From: Streptomyces sp. NBC_00554
Lineage (GTDB): Bacteria; Actinomycetota; Actinomycetes; Streptomycetales; Streptomycetaceae
Length of the DNA stretch: 64,000 nucleotides
Reading direction: 5' to 3'
NCBI RefSeq assembly: GCF_041431135.1
Contig: NZ_CP107799.1
Span: forward strand, 7,006,001-7,070,000
Part shown: in pieces, positions 43,194 to 52,154 of the stretch
How positions within the stretch are numbered: the first letter of the stretch is position 1
Layout of the letters: each line of letters begins with the position of its first letter
Made by a program: the position numbers and the translations under genes
Notes under the pieces: generated by a model
Database searches by the model: none
Seen by the model: only the letters and a program-made list of their open reading frames with translations
What the model was told of the DNA's origin: nothing

Positions 43194-44060
43194 TCAGCGC
43201 CCGATGAACTGCGGCCCCTGCGGCGGCAGTTTGAAGTCCGGGTCGGGGAGCGCGCCGACCGCCTGCGGGAAGCCGTACGCGGGTGCCGCGGCCGGCGCGG
43301 TCTGCGGGCCCGGGTAGCCGTAGGCGGGCTGGCTGGAGGGCCCTGGATAGCCGTACGCGGGCTGGGCGGCCGCGGGCGCCGTCGGGGGCCCGGGGTAGCC
43401 GTACGCCGGCTGCTGCGGCACCGGGGCCGCCTGCTCGGGCGGCAGGGGTACGGAGGTCTCGGGGGCCGGAGCGGGTGCGGACCAGGCCGGAGCTTCGGGC
43501 GCGGCCGCGGCGGCCTCGGAGTCGTCCACCGAGATACCGAAGTCGCTGGCCAGCCCCTGCAGGCCGTTCGAATAGCCCTCGCCGAGCGCCCGGAACTTCC
43601 AGCCCCCGCCACGCCTGTACAGTTCGCCGCAGATCAGCGCCGTCTCCGCGCCCGTCTCCGGCTTGATGTCGAAGTACGCCAGCGGTTCGGCGTCCGCGAG
43701 GGACGCGTCGTACAGCAGGATGCGCAGCCCCCGTACGCGGTCGAAGGTGACGTCCTCGGCCGATGCGACCAGCAGAATCTGTCCGACAGCGGCCTCGACA
43801 CCCGTCAGATCCGTCTGGATCGTGTCGGTAAGGCCCTCTGTTCCGCGCTTCTTGCCGAGCAGCCTGACCTTGCCCGAGGGGTGGCGGGGCTGGTTGTAGA
43901 AGACGAAGTCCTCGTCGGATCGCACACGACCTTCGGGGCCGAGGAGCAGGGCCGAGGCATCCACATCGGGGACTCCCTGTCCGGGCGTCCAGCGCAGCAC
44001 GGCGCGTACCGCTGTGGCGTCCAGCGGGACGTTCGACCCCTTCAGCATCGCGTGCGTCAT
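43194..44060 (-). CDS. TerD-domain protein with PAYGYPGP-repeat tail
   Basis: A 288-residue protein. The N-terminal 180 residues are a TerD domain (DVDASALLLG ligand region, YRRGGGWKFRALG end), with fewer acidic ligands than the canonical copies. The C-terminal 105 residues are Pro/Ala/Tyr/Gly-rich with three PAYGYPGP repeats plus PAYGFPQA, a low-complexity tail seen in proteins that bind surfaces or condense. It is encoded on the opposite strand to the rest of the ter genes and is divergent from the HpcH-like gene. Confidence 0.88.
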   Translation of the reverse strand: MTHAMLKGSNVPLDATAVRAVLRWTPGQGVPDVDASALLLGPEGRVRSDEDFVFYNQPRHPSGKVRLLGKKRGTEGLTDTIQTDLTGVEAAVGQILLVASAEDVTFDRVRGLRILLYDASLADAEPLAYFDIKPETGAETALICGELYRRGGGWKFRALGEGYSNGLQGLASDFGISVDDSEAAAAAPEAPAWSAPAPAPETSVPLPPEQAAPVPQQPAYGYPGPPTAPAAAQPAYGYPGPSSQPAYGYPGPQTAPAAAPAYGFPQAVGALPDPDFKLPPQGPQFIGR

Positions 44061-44249
44061 GCGGTCATCCTGCCCTCTGGGGCCTGGTCACGACAACGCG
44101 GGGGTGAAGATCCCCGTCGAGGATCGAAGAACAGGTGACACGGCCGAGTTACCTGAACTTCATCCTTGATGGGAACCCCTGACATGGATCCATACGTACT
44201 ATTACCGGCCACATCAGATCAGGCCGCCTAGCAGCTCCGGGGGAGTTTC

Positions 44250-45419
44250 ATGCGTCATTTTGGTCATATCGCCCCGGAAGAGCGGCAGCGCCTCTTCTAC
44301 CGGGAGCCCAGCCTCTTCACCGCCGAATCACCGGCCCGCGTCCTCGCGGCGGCCCTCGGAGCCACCCTGTACAGCCCCGCGACCAGGCCGCGGCTGGCCG
44401 ACGACATCGTCAAGCAGGCCGGGCGCGGCGTCGTCTCCATGGTGCTGTGCCTGGAGGACTCGATCGACGACGCGGAGGTCGTGGGCGCCGAGGAGAACCT
44501 GGTCCGGCAGTTCACCGACCTCGCCGGGCGGCCGGGCTCCTCCGAGCTGCCGCTGCTCTTCGTACGGGTCCGTGAACCGGAGCAGATCCCCGACCTCGTC
44601 GAGCGGCTCGGCCCGGCGGTGCGGCTGCTGTCCGGATTCGTGCTGCCGAAGTTCACCGAGGAGCGGGGCGTCCCGTTCCTGGAGGCGCTCACGGCGGCCG
44701 AGAGCGCGAGCGGGCGGCGCCTTTTCGCGATGCCGGTCCTCGAATCGCCCGGCCTGCTGTACATGGAGACCCGCAGGGAGACCCTGGAGGGCATCCACCG
44801 CACGGTCGACAAGTACCGCGACCGCGTCCTCGCGCTGCGCCTGGGCGTCACCGACTTCTGCTCGGCGTACGGGCTGCGCAGAGCGCCCGACATGACCGCG
44901 TACGACGTTCAGATCGTCGCCTCCGTGATCGCCGACGTGGTGAACCTGCTTGGGCGGGCCGACGGCACCGGCTTCACGGTGACCGGGCCCGTGTGGGAGT
45001 ACTTCCGCGTCCAGGAGCGCATGTTCAAGCCGCAGCTGCGCCGCAGCCCCTTCCAGGAGGTCGAGGTCGAGGAACTGCGCCAGTCGCTCATCGAACACGA
45101 CCTGGACGGGCTGCTGCGCGAGATCGCCCTCGACCGCGCCAACGGTCTCCTCGGCAAGACCTGCATCCACCCCTCGCACGTACCGGCCGTGCACGCCCTG
45201 TCCGTCGTCAGTCACGAGGAGTACAGCGACGCGCAGGACATCCTCAGGCCCGAGCGCGGCGGCGGGGGTGTGCTGCGGTCGGCGTACACGAACAAAATGA
45301 ATGAAGTGAAGCCGCACCGCGCCTGGGCCGAGCGCACCCTCCAGCGCGCCGAGGTCTTCGGCGTCGCCAACGAGGACATCGGCTTCGTGGAGCTGCTCGC
45401 CGCCGGGCTTCCCAGCTGA
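44250..45419 (+). CDS. HpcH/HpaI aldolase / citrate-lyase-like enzyme (ter-associated)
   Basis: A 389-residue TIM-barrel enzyme. Conserved segments: MVLCLEDSIDD, LLFVRVREPEQ, GFVLPKFTEE, MPVLESPGLLY (catalytic metal Glu), and LRLGVTDFCSAYGLR. This is the ter-linked branch of the citrate-lyase beta family, predicted by comparative genomics (Anantharaman, Iyer and Aravind) to work with a PRTase, HAD phosphatase and ATP-grasp enzyme to make a nucleoside-like metabolite. GGGGGAG precedes the ATG. The next two genes are the PRTase and HAD members. Confidence 0.87.
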   Translation: MRHFGHIAPEERQRLFYREPSLFTAESPARVLAAALGATLYSPATRPRLADDIVKQAGRGVVSMVLCLEDSIDDAEVVGAEENLVRQFTDLAGRPGSSELPLLFVRVREPEQIPDLVERLGPAVRLLSGFVLPKFTEERGVPFLEALTAAESASGRRLFAMPVLESPGLLYMETRRETLEGIHRTVDKYRDRVLALRLGVTDFCSAYGLRRAPDMTAYDVQIVASVIADVVNLLGRADGTGFTVTGPVWEYFRVQERMFKPQLRRSPFQEVEVEELRQSLIEHDLDGLLREIALDRANGLLGKTCIHPSHVPAVHALSVVSHEEYSDAQDILRPERGGGGVLRSAYTNKMNEVKPHRAWAERTLQRAEVFGVANEDIGFVELLAAGLPS

Positions 45420-45450
45420 AACGGCCCGACCAGCCGTAGTGACTCGTACA

Positions 45451-45498
45451 GATACCGATACCGACACAGGTACCGATACAGGTACCGATACAGACAAG
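45451..45498 (+). repeat. Hexanucleotide repeat upstream of the PRTase gene
   Basis: Eight GAtACc/GgTACc-type hexamers in tandem. They end just before the AAGGA ribosome site of the ATG at 45505. An alternative GTG at 45439 would translate them as a Thr/Asp/Gly repeat. Confidence 0.7.
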
Positions 45499-45504
45499 GA
45501 ATTG

Positions 45505-47970
45505 ATGAACAACGTGGTGTGGACGGGGACCTGGGTCGCCGAGCGGCTCGGCGTCGAACTCGTCGGCGACGAGAAGCTGAGCGAACTGCTGGGGCTCGCG
45601 CTGCGGCGCAACCCCAAGCGCGCCCATCTGCTCGTGTCGAACGTGCTCGGCAAGCATGTGCCGCAGTCGCCGTCCGTGGTGTACGGGTACGGGTTCGCGC
45701 TCGGCCGGCGGGTGCGGGAGCTGCTCGGCGACGAGGAGTCCCGGGCGGCGGTCGTCCTCGGCTATGCCGAGACGGCCACCGGGCTCGGCCACTGCGTCGC
45801 GGACGGCGTGGGCCTCGCCCCCTACCTCCACTCCACCCGCCGCCCCGTCCCCGGCGTCGCCCGCGCGGGCGGCTTCGAGGAGTCCCACTCGCACGCCACC
45901 TCGCACCTGCTCCTCCCCGAGAACCCCGGCCTCCTCTCCGGCCCGGGCCCGCTGGTCCTCGTCGACGACGAGTTCTCCACCGGCAACACGATCCTCAACA
46001 CCATCCGCGACCTGCACGCCCGCTACCCGCGCGAGCGGTACGTGGTCGTGGCGCTCGTCGACATGCGGTCCGCCGCCGACATGGGGCGCCTGGACGAGTT
46101 CGCCCGGGAGATCGGCGCACGGGTCGACCTGGTGACGGCGGCGTCGGGGACGGTGAGGCTTCCCGAGGGCGTGCTCGAGAAGGGGCAGGCGCTGGTCGCC
46201 GAGCACGAGGCGGCGGCGCTCGCGGCACCCGCGGGGCCCGCGGCACTCGCGGCGCTCGCCCGGTCGCGTGCCGGGAGAGTCACCCGCGTCGAGCTCGGCT
46301 GGCCGCGCGGCGTTCCCGACGGCGGGCGGCACGGGTTCGCGCCCGGCCAGCGAATACGCCTGGACGGCGCCCTGCCCGCCCTGGCCGCGCGGATCGCCGA
46401 CGCGCTGCCCGACGGCGCCCGGCGCGTGCTCGTACTCGGCTTCGAGGAGCTGATGTACGCGCCGCTGCGGCTGGCACGCGAACTCGAGCAGGTCGTGGAC
46501 GCCGAGGTGCGCTACTCCACGACCACCCGGTCCCCGGTCCTCGCCCTCGACGACCCGGGCTACGCGATACGCAGCCGGATCGTCTTCCCCGCCCACGACA
46601 ACCCGGACGACGGCCCCGGCGAGCGCTACGCCTACAACGTCGCAGGGGCCGGCTTCGACGCCGTGGTCGCCGTCGTCGACTCCACCGCCGACACCCCCGA
46701 ACTGCACGCCTCCGACGGCCTGTTGGCGCAGCTCACCGCGCACACCCCGCACGTCCTGCTCGCCGTCGTCCCTTCGTACGTCCCCGGGCGCCCGTCCACC
46801 GAAAGGCCCTCCATGCTCCCCGAGCCCCTCCGCGGCCCAGCCTTCTCCTCGTACGCGCCCGAAGACGTCGGCTGGCTGCTGCAGGACCTCTCGGACGTGA
46901 CGCTGGAGGCGCCGACGGAGGAGCGCGAGGAGGCCATCCAGAGCGGCGGCGCCCACTACGCGGAGTCGCTGCCGGTCGAGTACCAGCCCAGCGCCCACTA
47001 CCAGGAGCTGTTCCACGCGGCGCTCGGCACCTCCGCCGCCCGTATCGCCCAGGCCGTCGGCGCGGTCACCGAGCTGGTGCTCGCCGAACGCTCACCGCGC
47101 CCGGTGCTCGTCTCGCTGGCCCGCGCGGGCACCCCGGTCGGCGTGCTGATGCGCCGCTGGGCCCAGCACCAGCACGGCCTCGACCTCCCGCACTACGCCG
47201 TCTCCATCGTCCGCGGCCGCGGCATCGACGCCAACGCGCTGCGCTGGCTGGCCGCCCACCACGACCCCGCCGACGTCGTGTTCGTCGACGGCTGGACCGG
47301 AAAGGGCGCGATCACCCGCGAACTGGCCGACGCCATACGGGAGTTCGAGAAGGCCGAGGGCGTCACCGGCTTCGACCCGGAGATCGCGGTGCTCGCCGAC
47401 CCGGGCTCCTGCGTACGGACGTACGGCACCCGCGAGGACTTCCTGATCCCCTCCGCCTGCCTCAACTCGACGGTGTCCGGGCTGATTTCGCGCACCGTGC
47501 TGCGCTCCGACCTGGTCGGCGAACACGACTTCCACGGCGCGAAGTTCTACCGCGAACTCGCCGGCTCCGACGTCTCCGTCGACTTCCTGGACGCCGTGGC
47601 CGCGCGGTTCGCCGAGGTCGCCGACGCGGCCTGCGCCCAGGCCAAGGAACTGCTCGCCGCCGACCGCACACCCACCTGGGAGGGCTGGCGGGCGGTCGAG
47701 CGGATCAGCGAGGAGTACGAGATCCACGACGTGAACCTCGTCAAGCCGGGCGTCGGCGAGACCACCCGCGTGCTGCTGCGCCGCGTGCCCTGGAAGATCC
47801 TGGCCCGCGCCGGAGCGGGCGCCGACCTCGACCACGTGCGCCTGCTCGCCGAGCAGCGCGGGGTGCCCGTCGAGGAGGTCGCCGAACTCCCGTACACCTG
47901 CGTGGGGTTGATCCACCCGAAGTTCACGCGCGGTGCGACGGGTGCCGACGGCAAGGCGGTGACGGTCTGA
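45505..47970 (+). CDS. Ter-associated phosphoribosyltransferase fused to TRSP and StiP-like domains
   Basis: An 821-residue fusion. Domains: an N-terminal PRTase with PRPP-binding motif LVLVDDEFSTGNTI (about 150-163) and GLGHCVADGVG; a middle TRSP-like region (about 240-440; GARRVLVLGFEELMYAP, RSPVLALDDPG); and a C-terminal StiP-like domain (about 470-821; ESLPVEYQPSAHYQELF, PVLVSLARAGTPVGVLMRRW, VFVDGWTGKGAITREL, a second PRTase-like fold). It probably attaches a ribose phosphate to a base or acid in the ter-linked metabolite pathway. ATG 45505 with AAGGA upstream is preferred. It overlaps the HAD gene. Confidence 0.83.
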   Translation: MNNVVWTGTWVAERLGVELVGDEKLSELLGLALRRNPKRAHLLVSNVLGKHVPQSPSVVYGYGFALGRRVRELLGDEESRAAVVLGYAETATGLGHCVADGVGLAPYLHSTRRPVPGVARAGGFEESHSHATSHLLLPENPGLLSGPGPLVLVDDEFSTGNTILNTIRDLHARYPRERYVVVALVDMRSAADMGRLDEFAREIGARVDLVTAASGTVRLPEGVLEKGQALVAEHEAAALAAPAGPAALAALARSRAGRVTRVELGWPRGVPDGGRHGFAPGQRIRLDGALPALAARIADALPDGARRVLVLGFEELMYAPLRLARELEQVVDAEVRYSTTTRSPVLALDDPGYAIRSRIVFPAHDNPDDGPGERYAYNVAGAGFDAVVAVVDSTADTPELHASDGLLAQLTAHTPHVLLAVVPSYVPGRPSTERPSMLPEPLRGPAFSSYAPEDVGWLLQDLSDVTLEAPTEEREEAIQSGGAHYAESLPVEYQPSAHYQELFHAALGTSAARIAQAVGAVTELVLAERSPRPVLVSLARAGTPVGVLMRRWAQHQHGLDLPHYAVSIVRGRGIDANALRWLAAHHDPADVVFVDGWTGKGAITRELADAIREFEKAEGVTGFDPEIAVLADPGSCVRTYGTREDFLIPSACLNSTVSGLISRTVLRSDLVGEHDFHGAKFYRELAGSDVSVDFLDAVAARFAEVADAACAQAKELLAADRTPTWEGWRAVERISEEYEIHDVNLVKPGVGETTRVLLRRVPWKILARAGAGADLDHVRLLAEQRGVPVEEVAELPYTCVGLIHPKFTRGATGADGKAVTV

Positions 47971-48818
47971 TGTCCGGGATGTCTGAGACCTCCGCGTCGG
48001 CCTCGCCCAAGGTGCTCGTCGCCAGCGACCTCGACCGCACGCTCATCTACTCCAGCGCCGCCCTCGCGCTGACCATGCCGGACGCGGTGGCGCCCCGGCT
48101 GCTCTGCGTCGAGGTGCACGAGAGCAAGCCGCTGTCGTACCTGACGGAGACCGCGGCCGCTCTCCTGACCGAACTCGGCGGGATGGCGGACTTCGTGCCC
48201 ACCACGACCCGCACCCGCAAGCAGTACCAGCGCATCAGCCTGCCGGGCCCCGCCCCGAAGTACGCGATCTGCGCCAACGGCGGGCACCTGCTCGTCGACG
48301 GGGTGTCCGACGCCGACTGGCACGCGAAGGTGACCGCACGGCTGGCGAGCGAGTGCGCCTCCCTCACCGAGGTGCGCGAGCACATGGAGGCCACCGCCGA
48401 TCCGGCCTGGGTCCGCAAGCACCGGGTCGCCGAGGACCTCTTCGCCTACCTCGTCGTGGAGCGCGAACTGCTCCCCGAGGACTGGGTCAAGGAACTCGCC
48501 GTCTGGGCCGAGAACCGCGGCTGGACCGTGTCCCTCCAGGGCCGCAAGATCTACGCCGTGCCGAAGCCGCTCACCAAGAGCGCGGCCATGCGCGAGGTCG
48601 CGCGGCGCACCGGTGCGACGCTCACTCTCGCGGCGGGCGACTCCCTGCTCGACGCCGACCTGCTCCTCGCGGCCGACCGGGGCTGGCGCCCGGGGCACGG
48701 GGAACTGGCGGAGGCGGGGTGGACGGCGCCCACGGTCACGGCGCTGCCCGAGCGGGGGGTCGCCGCGGGGGAGCGGATCCTGCGGGAGCTCCTGGACGGG
48801 GTCCGGCAGGGCTCCTAG
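47970..48818 (+). CDS. HAD-family phosphatase (ter-associated)
   Basis: A 282-residue hydrolase of the Cof/sucrose-phosphatase type: motif I SDLDRTLIY (nucleophile Asp), Thr in FVPTTTRTRKQY, Lys in PLTKSAAMREV, and motif IV LAAGDSLLDADLL. It would remove a phosphate from the product of the preceding enzymes. The ATG overlaps the PRTase stop (TGATG), so translation is coupled. No ATP-grasp ligase, the fourth member of this pathway in other genomes, is present nearby. Confidence 0.88.
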   Translation: MSGMSETSASASPKVLVASDLDRTLIYSSAALALTMPDAVAPRLLCVEVHESKPLSYLTETAAALLTELGGMADFVPTTTRTRKQYQRISLPGPAPKYAICANGGHLLVDGVSDADWHAKVTARLASECASLTEVREHMEATADPAWVRKHRVAEDLFAYLVVERELLPEDWVKELAVWAENRGWTVSLQGRKIYAVPKPLTKSAAMREVARRTGATLTLAAGDSLLDADLLLAADRGWRPGHGELAEAGWTAPTVTALPERGVAAGERILRELLDGVRQGS

Positions 48819-48828
48819 CGGGTGCCTC

Positions 48829-49665
48829 CTAGCGGGGCGCGTCGAAGTCGATCGAGTCGCTGACCTTGCGCCACTTGGCGTCCGAGGCGGCCAGGTTCTG
48901 AGCCATGGCGCCCGCCACGGCGACGGCGTCGCTGCCGAGCAGCAGGCGCACCGGCGGGTCGGCGGCCTCCGTGACGTGGAGGATGGCCTGGGCGGCCAGG
49001 GCGGGATCGCCGGGCTGGGTGCCGTCGGCCTGGCCGAGGAATCCGACGACGGGTTCGATGACGGGCTTGTACGGGTCGCTGACCGGCGGCGTACTCATCG
49101 AGGATCCGGCCCAGTCGGTGCGCAGTCCGCCTGGCTCGATGACCGTGACCTTGATGCCGAAGGGAGCGACTTCCTGGGCCAGGACCTCGGAGAAGCCCCC
49201 GACGGCCCACTTGGCGGCCTGGTACGCGCTCAGGCCGGGGGTGCCGACGCGGCCGCCCACGGAGGAGACCTGGACGATGTGCCCGCTGCCCTGTTCCCGC
49301 AGCACGGGCAGCGCCGCCTTGGTCACGTTGACGACGCCGTGCAGATTGGTGTCGATCTGGGCGCGGAAGGCCTCCTCGGTGACGTCCTCGATGGAGGCGA
49401 CGTCGGCGTAACCGGCGTTGTTGACGAGGACGTCGAGCCGGCCGAAGGAGTCGACCGCCTGCTGGACGGCGGCGCGGGCGGCGGCGGGGTCGGTGACGTC
49501 CAGGGCGACGGCACGGACCCGGTCGCCGAACCGCTGGACGAGGTCGTCGAGTTGCTCGGGCCTGCGGGCGGTGGCGACGAGTTGATGGCCGGCGGCGAGG
49601 ACGGCCTCGGCGAGCGCGCGGCCCAGGCCGCGGGAACTGCCCGTGATGAGCCAGGTCTTGGACAT
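48829..49665 (-). CDS. Short-chain dehydrogenase/reductase
   Basis: A 278-residue classical SDR. The NAD(P)-binding motif is TGSSRGLGRAL (TGxxxGxG) and the active site is Ser in VQVSSVGG with YQAAK (YxxxK). NNAG is present (LVNNAGYAD). It is encoded just downstream of an aldehyde dehydrogenase gene in the same direction, so they may oxidise an alcohol to an acid in two steps. Both are probably repressed by the divergent TetR. Confidence 0.9.
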   Translation of the reverse strand: MSKTWLITGSSRGLGRALAEAVLAAGHQLVATARRPEQLDDLVQRFGDRVRAVALDVTDPAAARAAVQQAVDSFGRLDVLVNNAGYADVASIEDVTEEAFRAQIDTNLHGVVNVTKAALPVLREQGSGHIVQVSSVGGRVGTPGLSAYQAAKWAVGGFSEVLAQEVAPFGIKVTVIEPGGLRTDWAGSSMSTPPVSDPYKPVIEPVVGFLGQADGTQPGDPALAAQAILHVTEAADPPVRLLLGSDAVAVAGAMAQNLAASDAKWRKVSDSIDFDAPR

Positions 49666-49714
49666 GAGTCTCTCAACTTTCCTGTGGGAGGCGGACGTTG
49701 ACGGTCCGGGGCGG

Positions 49715-51157
49715 TCAGACGTTGATGGTCTTGAGCTCGACGAACTCGGCCAGGCCGAAGGCGCCCATCTCGCGGCCGATGCCGCTCGCCTTGTAGCCGC
49801 CGAAGGGTCCGTCGAAGCCGACGGGAGCGGCGTTGACCATGAAGAAGCCGGTGCGGACACGGCGGGCGAGGGCCAGTGCGCGTTCGGGATCGGTGCTCCA
49901 TACGCCGCCGCCCAGGCCGTACGCGGAGTCGTTGGCGATCCGTACGGCGTCCTCCTCGTCCTCGTACGGGATCACCACGATCACGGGCCCGAAGATCTCC
50001 TCCCGCGCGATGCGCATGCCGTTGTCGACGTCGGCGAAGAGGGTGGGGCGCACGTAGTTGCCGCCCTCCAGGCCCTCGGGCGACCCGGGGCCGCCGGTGA
50101 CGACGCGGGCGCCCTCGTCGATGCCGATCCGGATGTAGTCCAGCACCCGCTGCTGCTGGACCTCGCTGGTCATCGGGCCGATGAACGTGTCCGGGTCTGT
50201 GGGGTCGCCCACGGTGAGCGAGTCCACGAGGTCCTTCAGTACGCCGACGACCTCGTCGTAGCGGCTGCGGGGGGCGAGGATGCGGGTGTGGGCCTGGCAG
50301 TTCTGCGAGTTGTTCGCGAAGGACGCGAACTTCAGGCCGTCCGCCATCGCGGTGAGATCCGCGTCCTCGCAGATGATCGAGGCGGACTTGCCGCCCAGCT
50401 CCAGGGAGACCCGCTTGAGCTGTTCACCGGCGATGGAGGCGATCCGGCGGCCCGCGGCGGTGGAACCGGTGAAGGCGATCTTGTCGACATCGGGGTGCGA
50501 GACCAGGTGCTCGCTGGTGGCACGGTCGGCGGGCAGGACGCTGACGACGCCTTCGGGCAGGCCGAGTTCGTCGAAGATCTCGGCGAGCAGCATGATGCTG
50601 AGCGAGTTCTCCGGGGACGCCTTGAGGACCACGGTGTTGCCGGCCAACAGCGCCGGGATCATCTTCACCAGCGCGGCCATGTACGGGGAGTTCCACGGGA
50701 TGACCGCGGCGACGACACCGATCGGTTCCCGGCGCACCAGGCTCCCGGACGCGCCGGTGGGGTCGAGGGGCTCCTCCCAGCCGAAGGAGCGCGCGGCGCG
50801 CAGATAAGCGTCGGCCTGCTTGTCGAGGGCGGGCTGACCCCACTCGGCGAACCAGAGCGCGGCGCCCGTCTCGGCGCTGATGCGGGCGGCGATCTCCTTG
50901 GCCCGGCCGGTGCGCAGTTCGTTGAGGCGTACGACGAAGGCCTGCCGTTCCTCGGGGGTGGTGCGGGACCAGGGACCGTGGTCGAAGGCCTCCCGGGCGG
51001 CGGCCACCGCCTTGTCGACGTCGGCGGCGGTGGCCTGGGCGGCGCGGCCGAGCAGGGAGCGGTCGTGGGGGGAGCGGATGTCGAGGAGCTGGGGATCGGT
51101 GGGGTCGGTCCAGCGGCCGCCGATGTAGAGCTTGTCGTAGACGATCATCTTGTCCAT
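49715..51157 (-). CDS. NAD(P)-dependent aldehyde dehydrogenase
   Basis: A 480-residue ALDH. Catalytic Cys in NNSQNCQAHTR, general-base Glu in VSLELGGKSA, cofactor motif FTGSTAAGRRI and VIPWNSPYMAA. It oxidises an aldehyde to a carboxylic acid. It is first in an operon with the SDR gene and divergent from a TetR regulator; the 88-bp gap carries inverted TAAACGTTCA operator sites. Confidence 0.93.
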   Translation of the reverse strand: MDKMIVYDKLYIGGRWTDPTDPQLLDIRSPHDRSLLGRAAQATAADVDKAVAAAREAFDHGPWSRTTPEERQAFVVRLNELRTGRAKEIAARISAETGAALWFAEWGQPALDKQADAYLRAARSFGWEEPLDPTGASGSLVRREPIGVVAAVIPWNSPYMAALVKMIPALLAGNTVVLKASPENSLSIMLLAEIFDELGLPEGVVSVLPADRATSEHLVSHPDVDKIAFTGSTAAGRRIASIAGEQLKRVSLELGGKSASIICEDADLTAMADGLKFASFANNSQNCQAHTRILAPRSRYDEVVGVLKDLVDSLTVGDPTDPDTFIGPMTSEVQQQRVLDYIRIGIDEGARVVTGGPGSPEGLEGGNYVRPTLFADVDNGMRIAREEIFGPVIVVIPYEDEEDAVRIANDSAYGLGGGVWSTDPERALALARRVRTGFFMVNAAPVGFDGPFGGYKASGIGREMGAFGLAEFVELKTINV

Positions 51158-51171
51158 CCCGTCCTAATAAC

Positions 51172-51226
51172 TAAACGTTCATTTAGACAGTAGCTCCGAT
51201 CGAGGGCGGGAGCAACTGAACGTTTA
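51172..51226. promoter_or_regulatory. TetR operator pair between ALDH and tetR genes
   Basis: TAAACGTTCA (51172-51181) and its inverted copy TGAACGTTTA (51217-51226) flank the gap. They are AT-rich in a GC-rich genome and the likely binding sites of the divergent TetR. Confidence 0.7.
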
Positions 51227-51245
51227 TTTGCTTTACTCTGGGGGC

Positions 51246-51839
51246 ATGCCCGAGACACCCCGCGCCCCACGGACCCGCGATTCAGAGGCCGCCAAGGCCC
51301 GACTTCTGCAGGCGGCCACGGACGAATTCGCCGCCTACGGCATCGCCGGTGCCCGTATCGACCGCATCGGTGCCGCGGCCAAGGTCAACAAGGCTCAGAT
51401 CTATACGTACTTCGGAAACAAGGACCAGCTCTTCGACATCGTCATGGACCTGCACGTGACGCGGGTCCTGGACGACGTCCCCTTCACGCCCGGCGATCTC
51501 CCGGACTACGCGGGCAAGCTGTTCGACTACCTCATCGCCAACCCGCACCAGCTGCGGCTGGCCACCTGGAACCGTCTCGAACGAACCGATGGCGGCCCCG
51601 GGCCCGTACGCCTGGCCGCGTCGATGGAGCAGAAGACGGCGGCGATCGCCCAGGCGCAGGCCGACGGCAGCGTCCCCGGGGCGTTCGGCGCCGAGGATCT
51701 CCTCACGTTCGTACTGGCCCTGGCCGGCGCGTGGACACCGACCAGCGCCATGGCGCCCGGGGGCCTGGACGAGGCCGTACTGCGCTCGCATCGCGGAGCG
51801 GTCGTCGAAGCCGTACGGCGTCTGGTGTCCGACGTATAG
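51246..51839 (+). CDS. TetR-family regulator
   Basis: A 197-residue repressor. HTH: TDEFAAYGIAGARIDRIG ... KVNKAQIYTYFGNKD. ATG 51246 is preferred over a GTG-like upstream start. TACTCT (51234-51239) lies 6 nt upstream. It probably controls the divergent ALDH-SDR operon and its own gene through the inverted TAAACGTTCA sites. Confidence 0.9.
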   Translation: MPETPRAPRTRDSEAAKARLLQAATDEFAAYGIAGARIDRIGAAAKVNKAQIYTYFGNKDQLFDIVMDLHVTRVLDDVPFTPGDLPDYAGKLFDYLIANPHQLRLATWNRLERTDGGPGPVRLAASMEQKTAAIAQAQADGSVPGAFGAEDLLTFVLALAGAWTPTSAMAPGGLDEAVLRSHRGAVVEAVRRLVSDV

Positions 51840-51892
51840 ACGTCTGGTCTCCCGTACGGACGGACGGGTATACGGGTGACCCGCCCGGAAGG

Positions 51893-52114
51893 TCAGCCGC
51901 AGCAGCCCCCACCGCAGCAGCCGCCGCCACCCCCACCGCCGCCCGGGGCCGGTGCCGGCGCCGAGGCCGAGCCGCCCACCGCGACCGTCGACAGGAGCTT
52001 CACCGTGTCGTCGTGGCCGGACGGGCAGGCCGCCGGGGCGGAGGACTCCGCCATCGGGCGGCTCATTTCGAACGTGTCGCCGCAGGTCCGGCAGCGGTAC
52101 TCATAGCGAGGCAT
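51893..52114 (-). CDS. FmdB-type small zinc-ribbon protein
   Basis: A 73-residue protein starting MPRYEYRCRTCGDTFEMSR, the FmdB zinc ribbon (CxxC, then a second pair reduced to CPSG). The end is a Gly/Cys run (GGGCCGGGCCG), which could bind more metal. These proteins are proposed regulators or chaperones; function is not established. Confidence 0.85.
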   Translation of the reverse strand: MPRYEYRCRTCGDTFEMSRPMAESSAPAACPSGHDDTVKLLSTVAVGGSASAPAPAPGGGGGGGGCCGGGCCG

Positions 52115-52154
52115 GGGGCACAGGTTAGCGGGCGCCTCGTGCCGCCGACGAGGG

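Noticed and set aside
39813..44060. A dedicated tellurite-resistance determinant
   Set aside because: TerD-type genes are common in Streptomyces as general stress genes; the full terZABCDEF set is not present.
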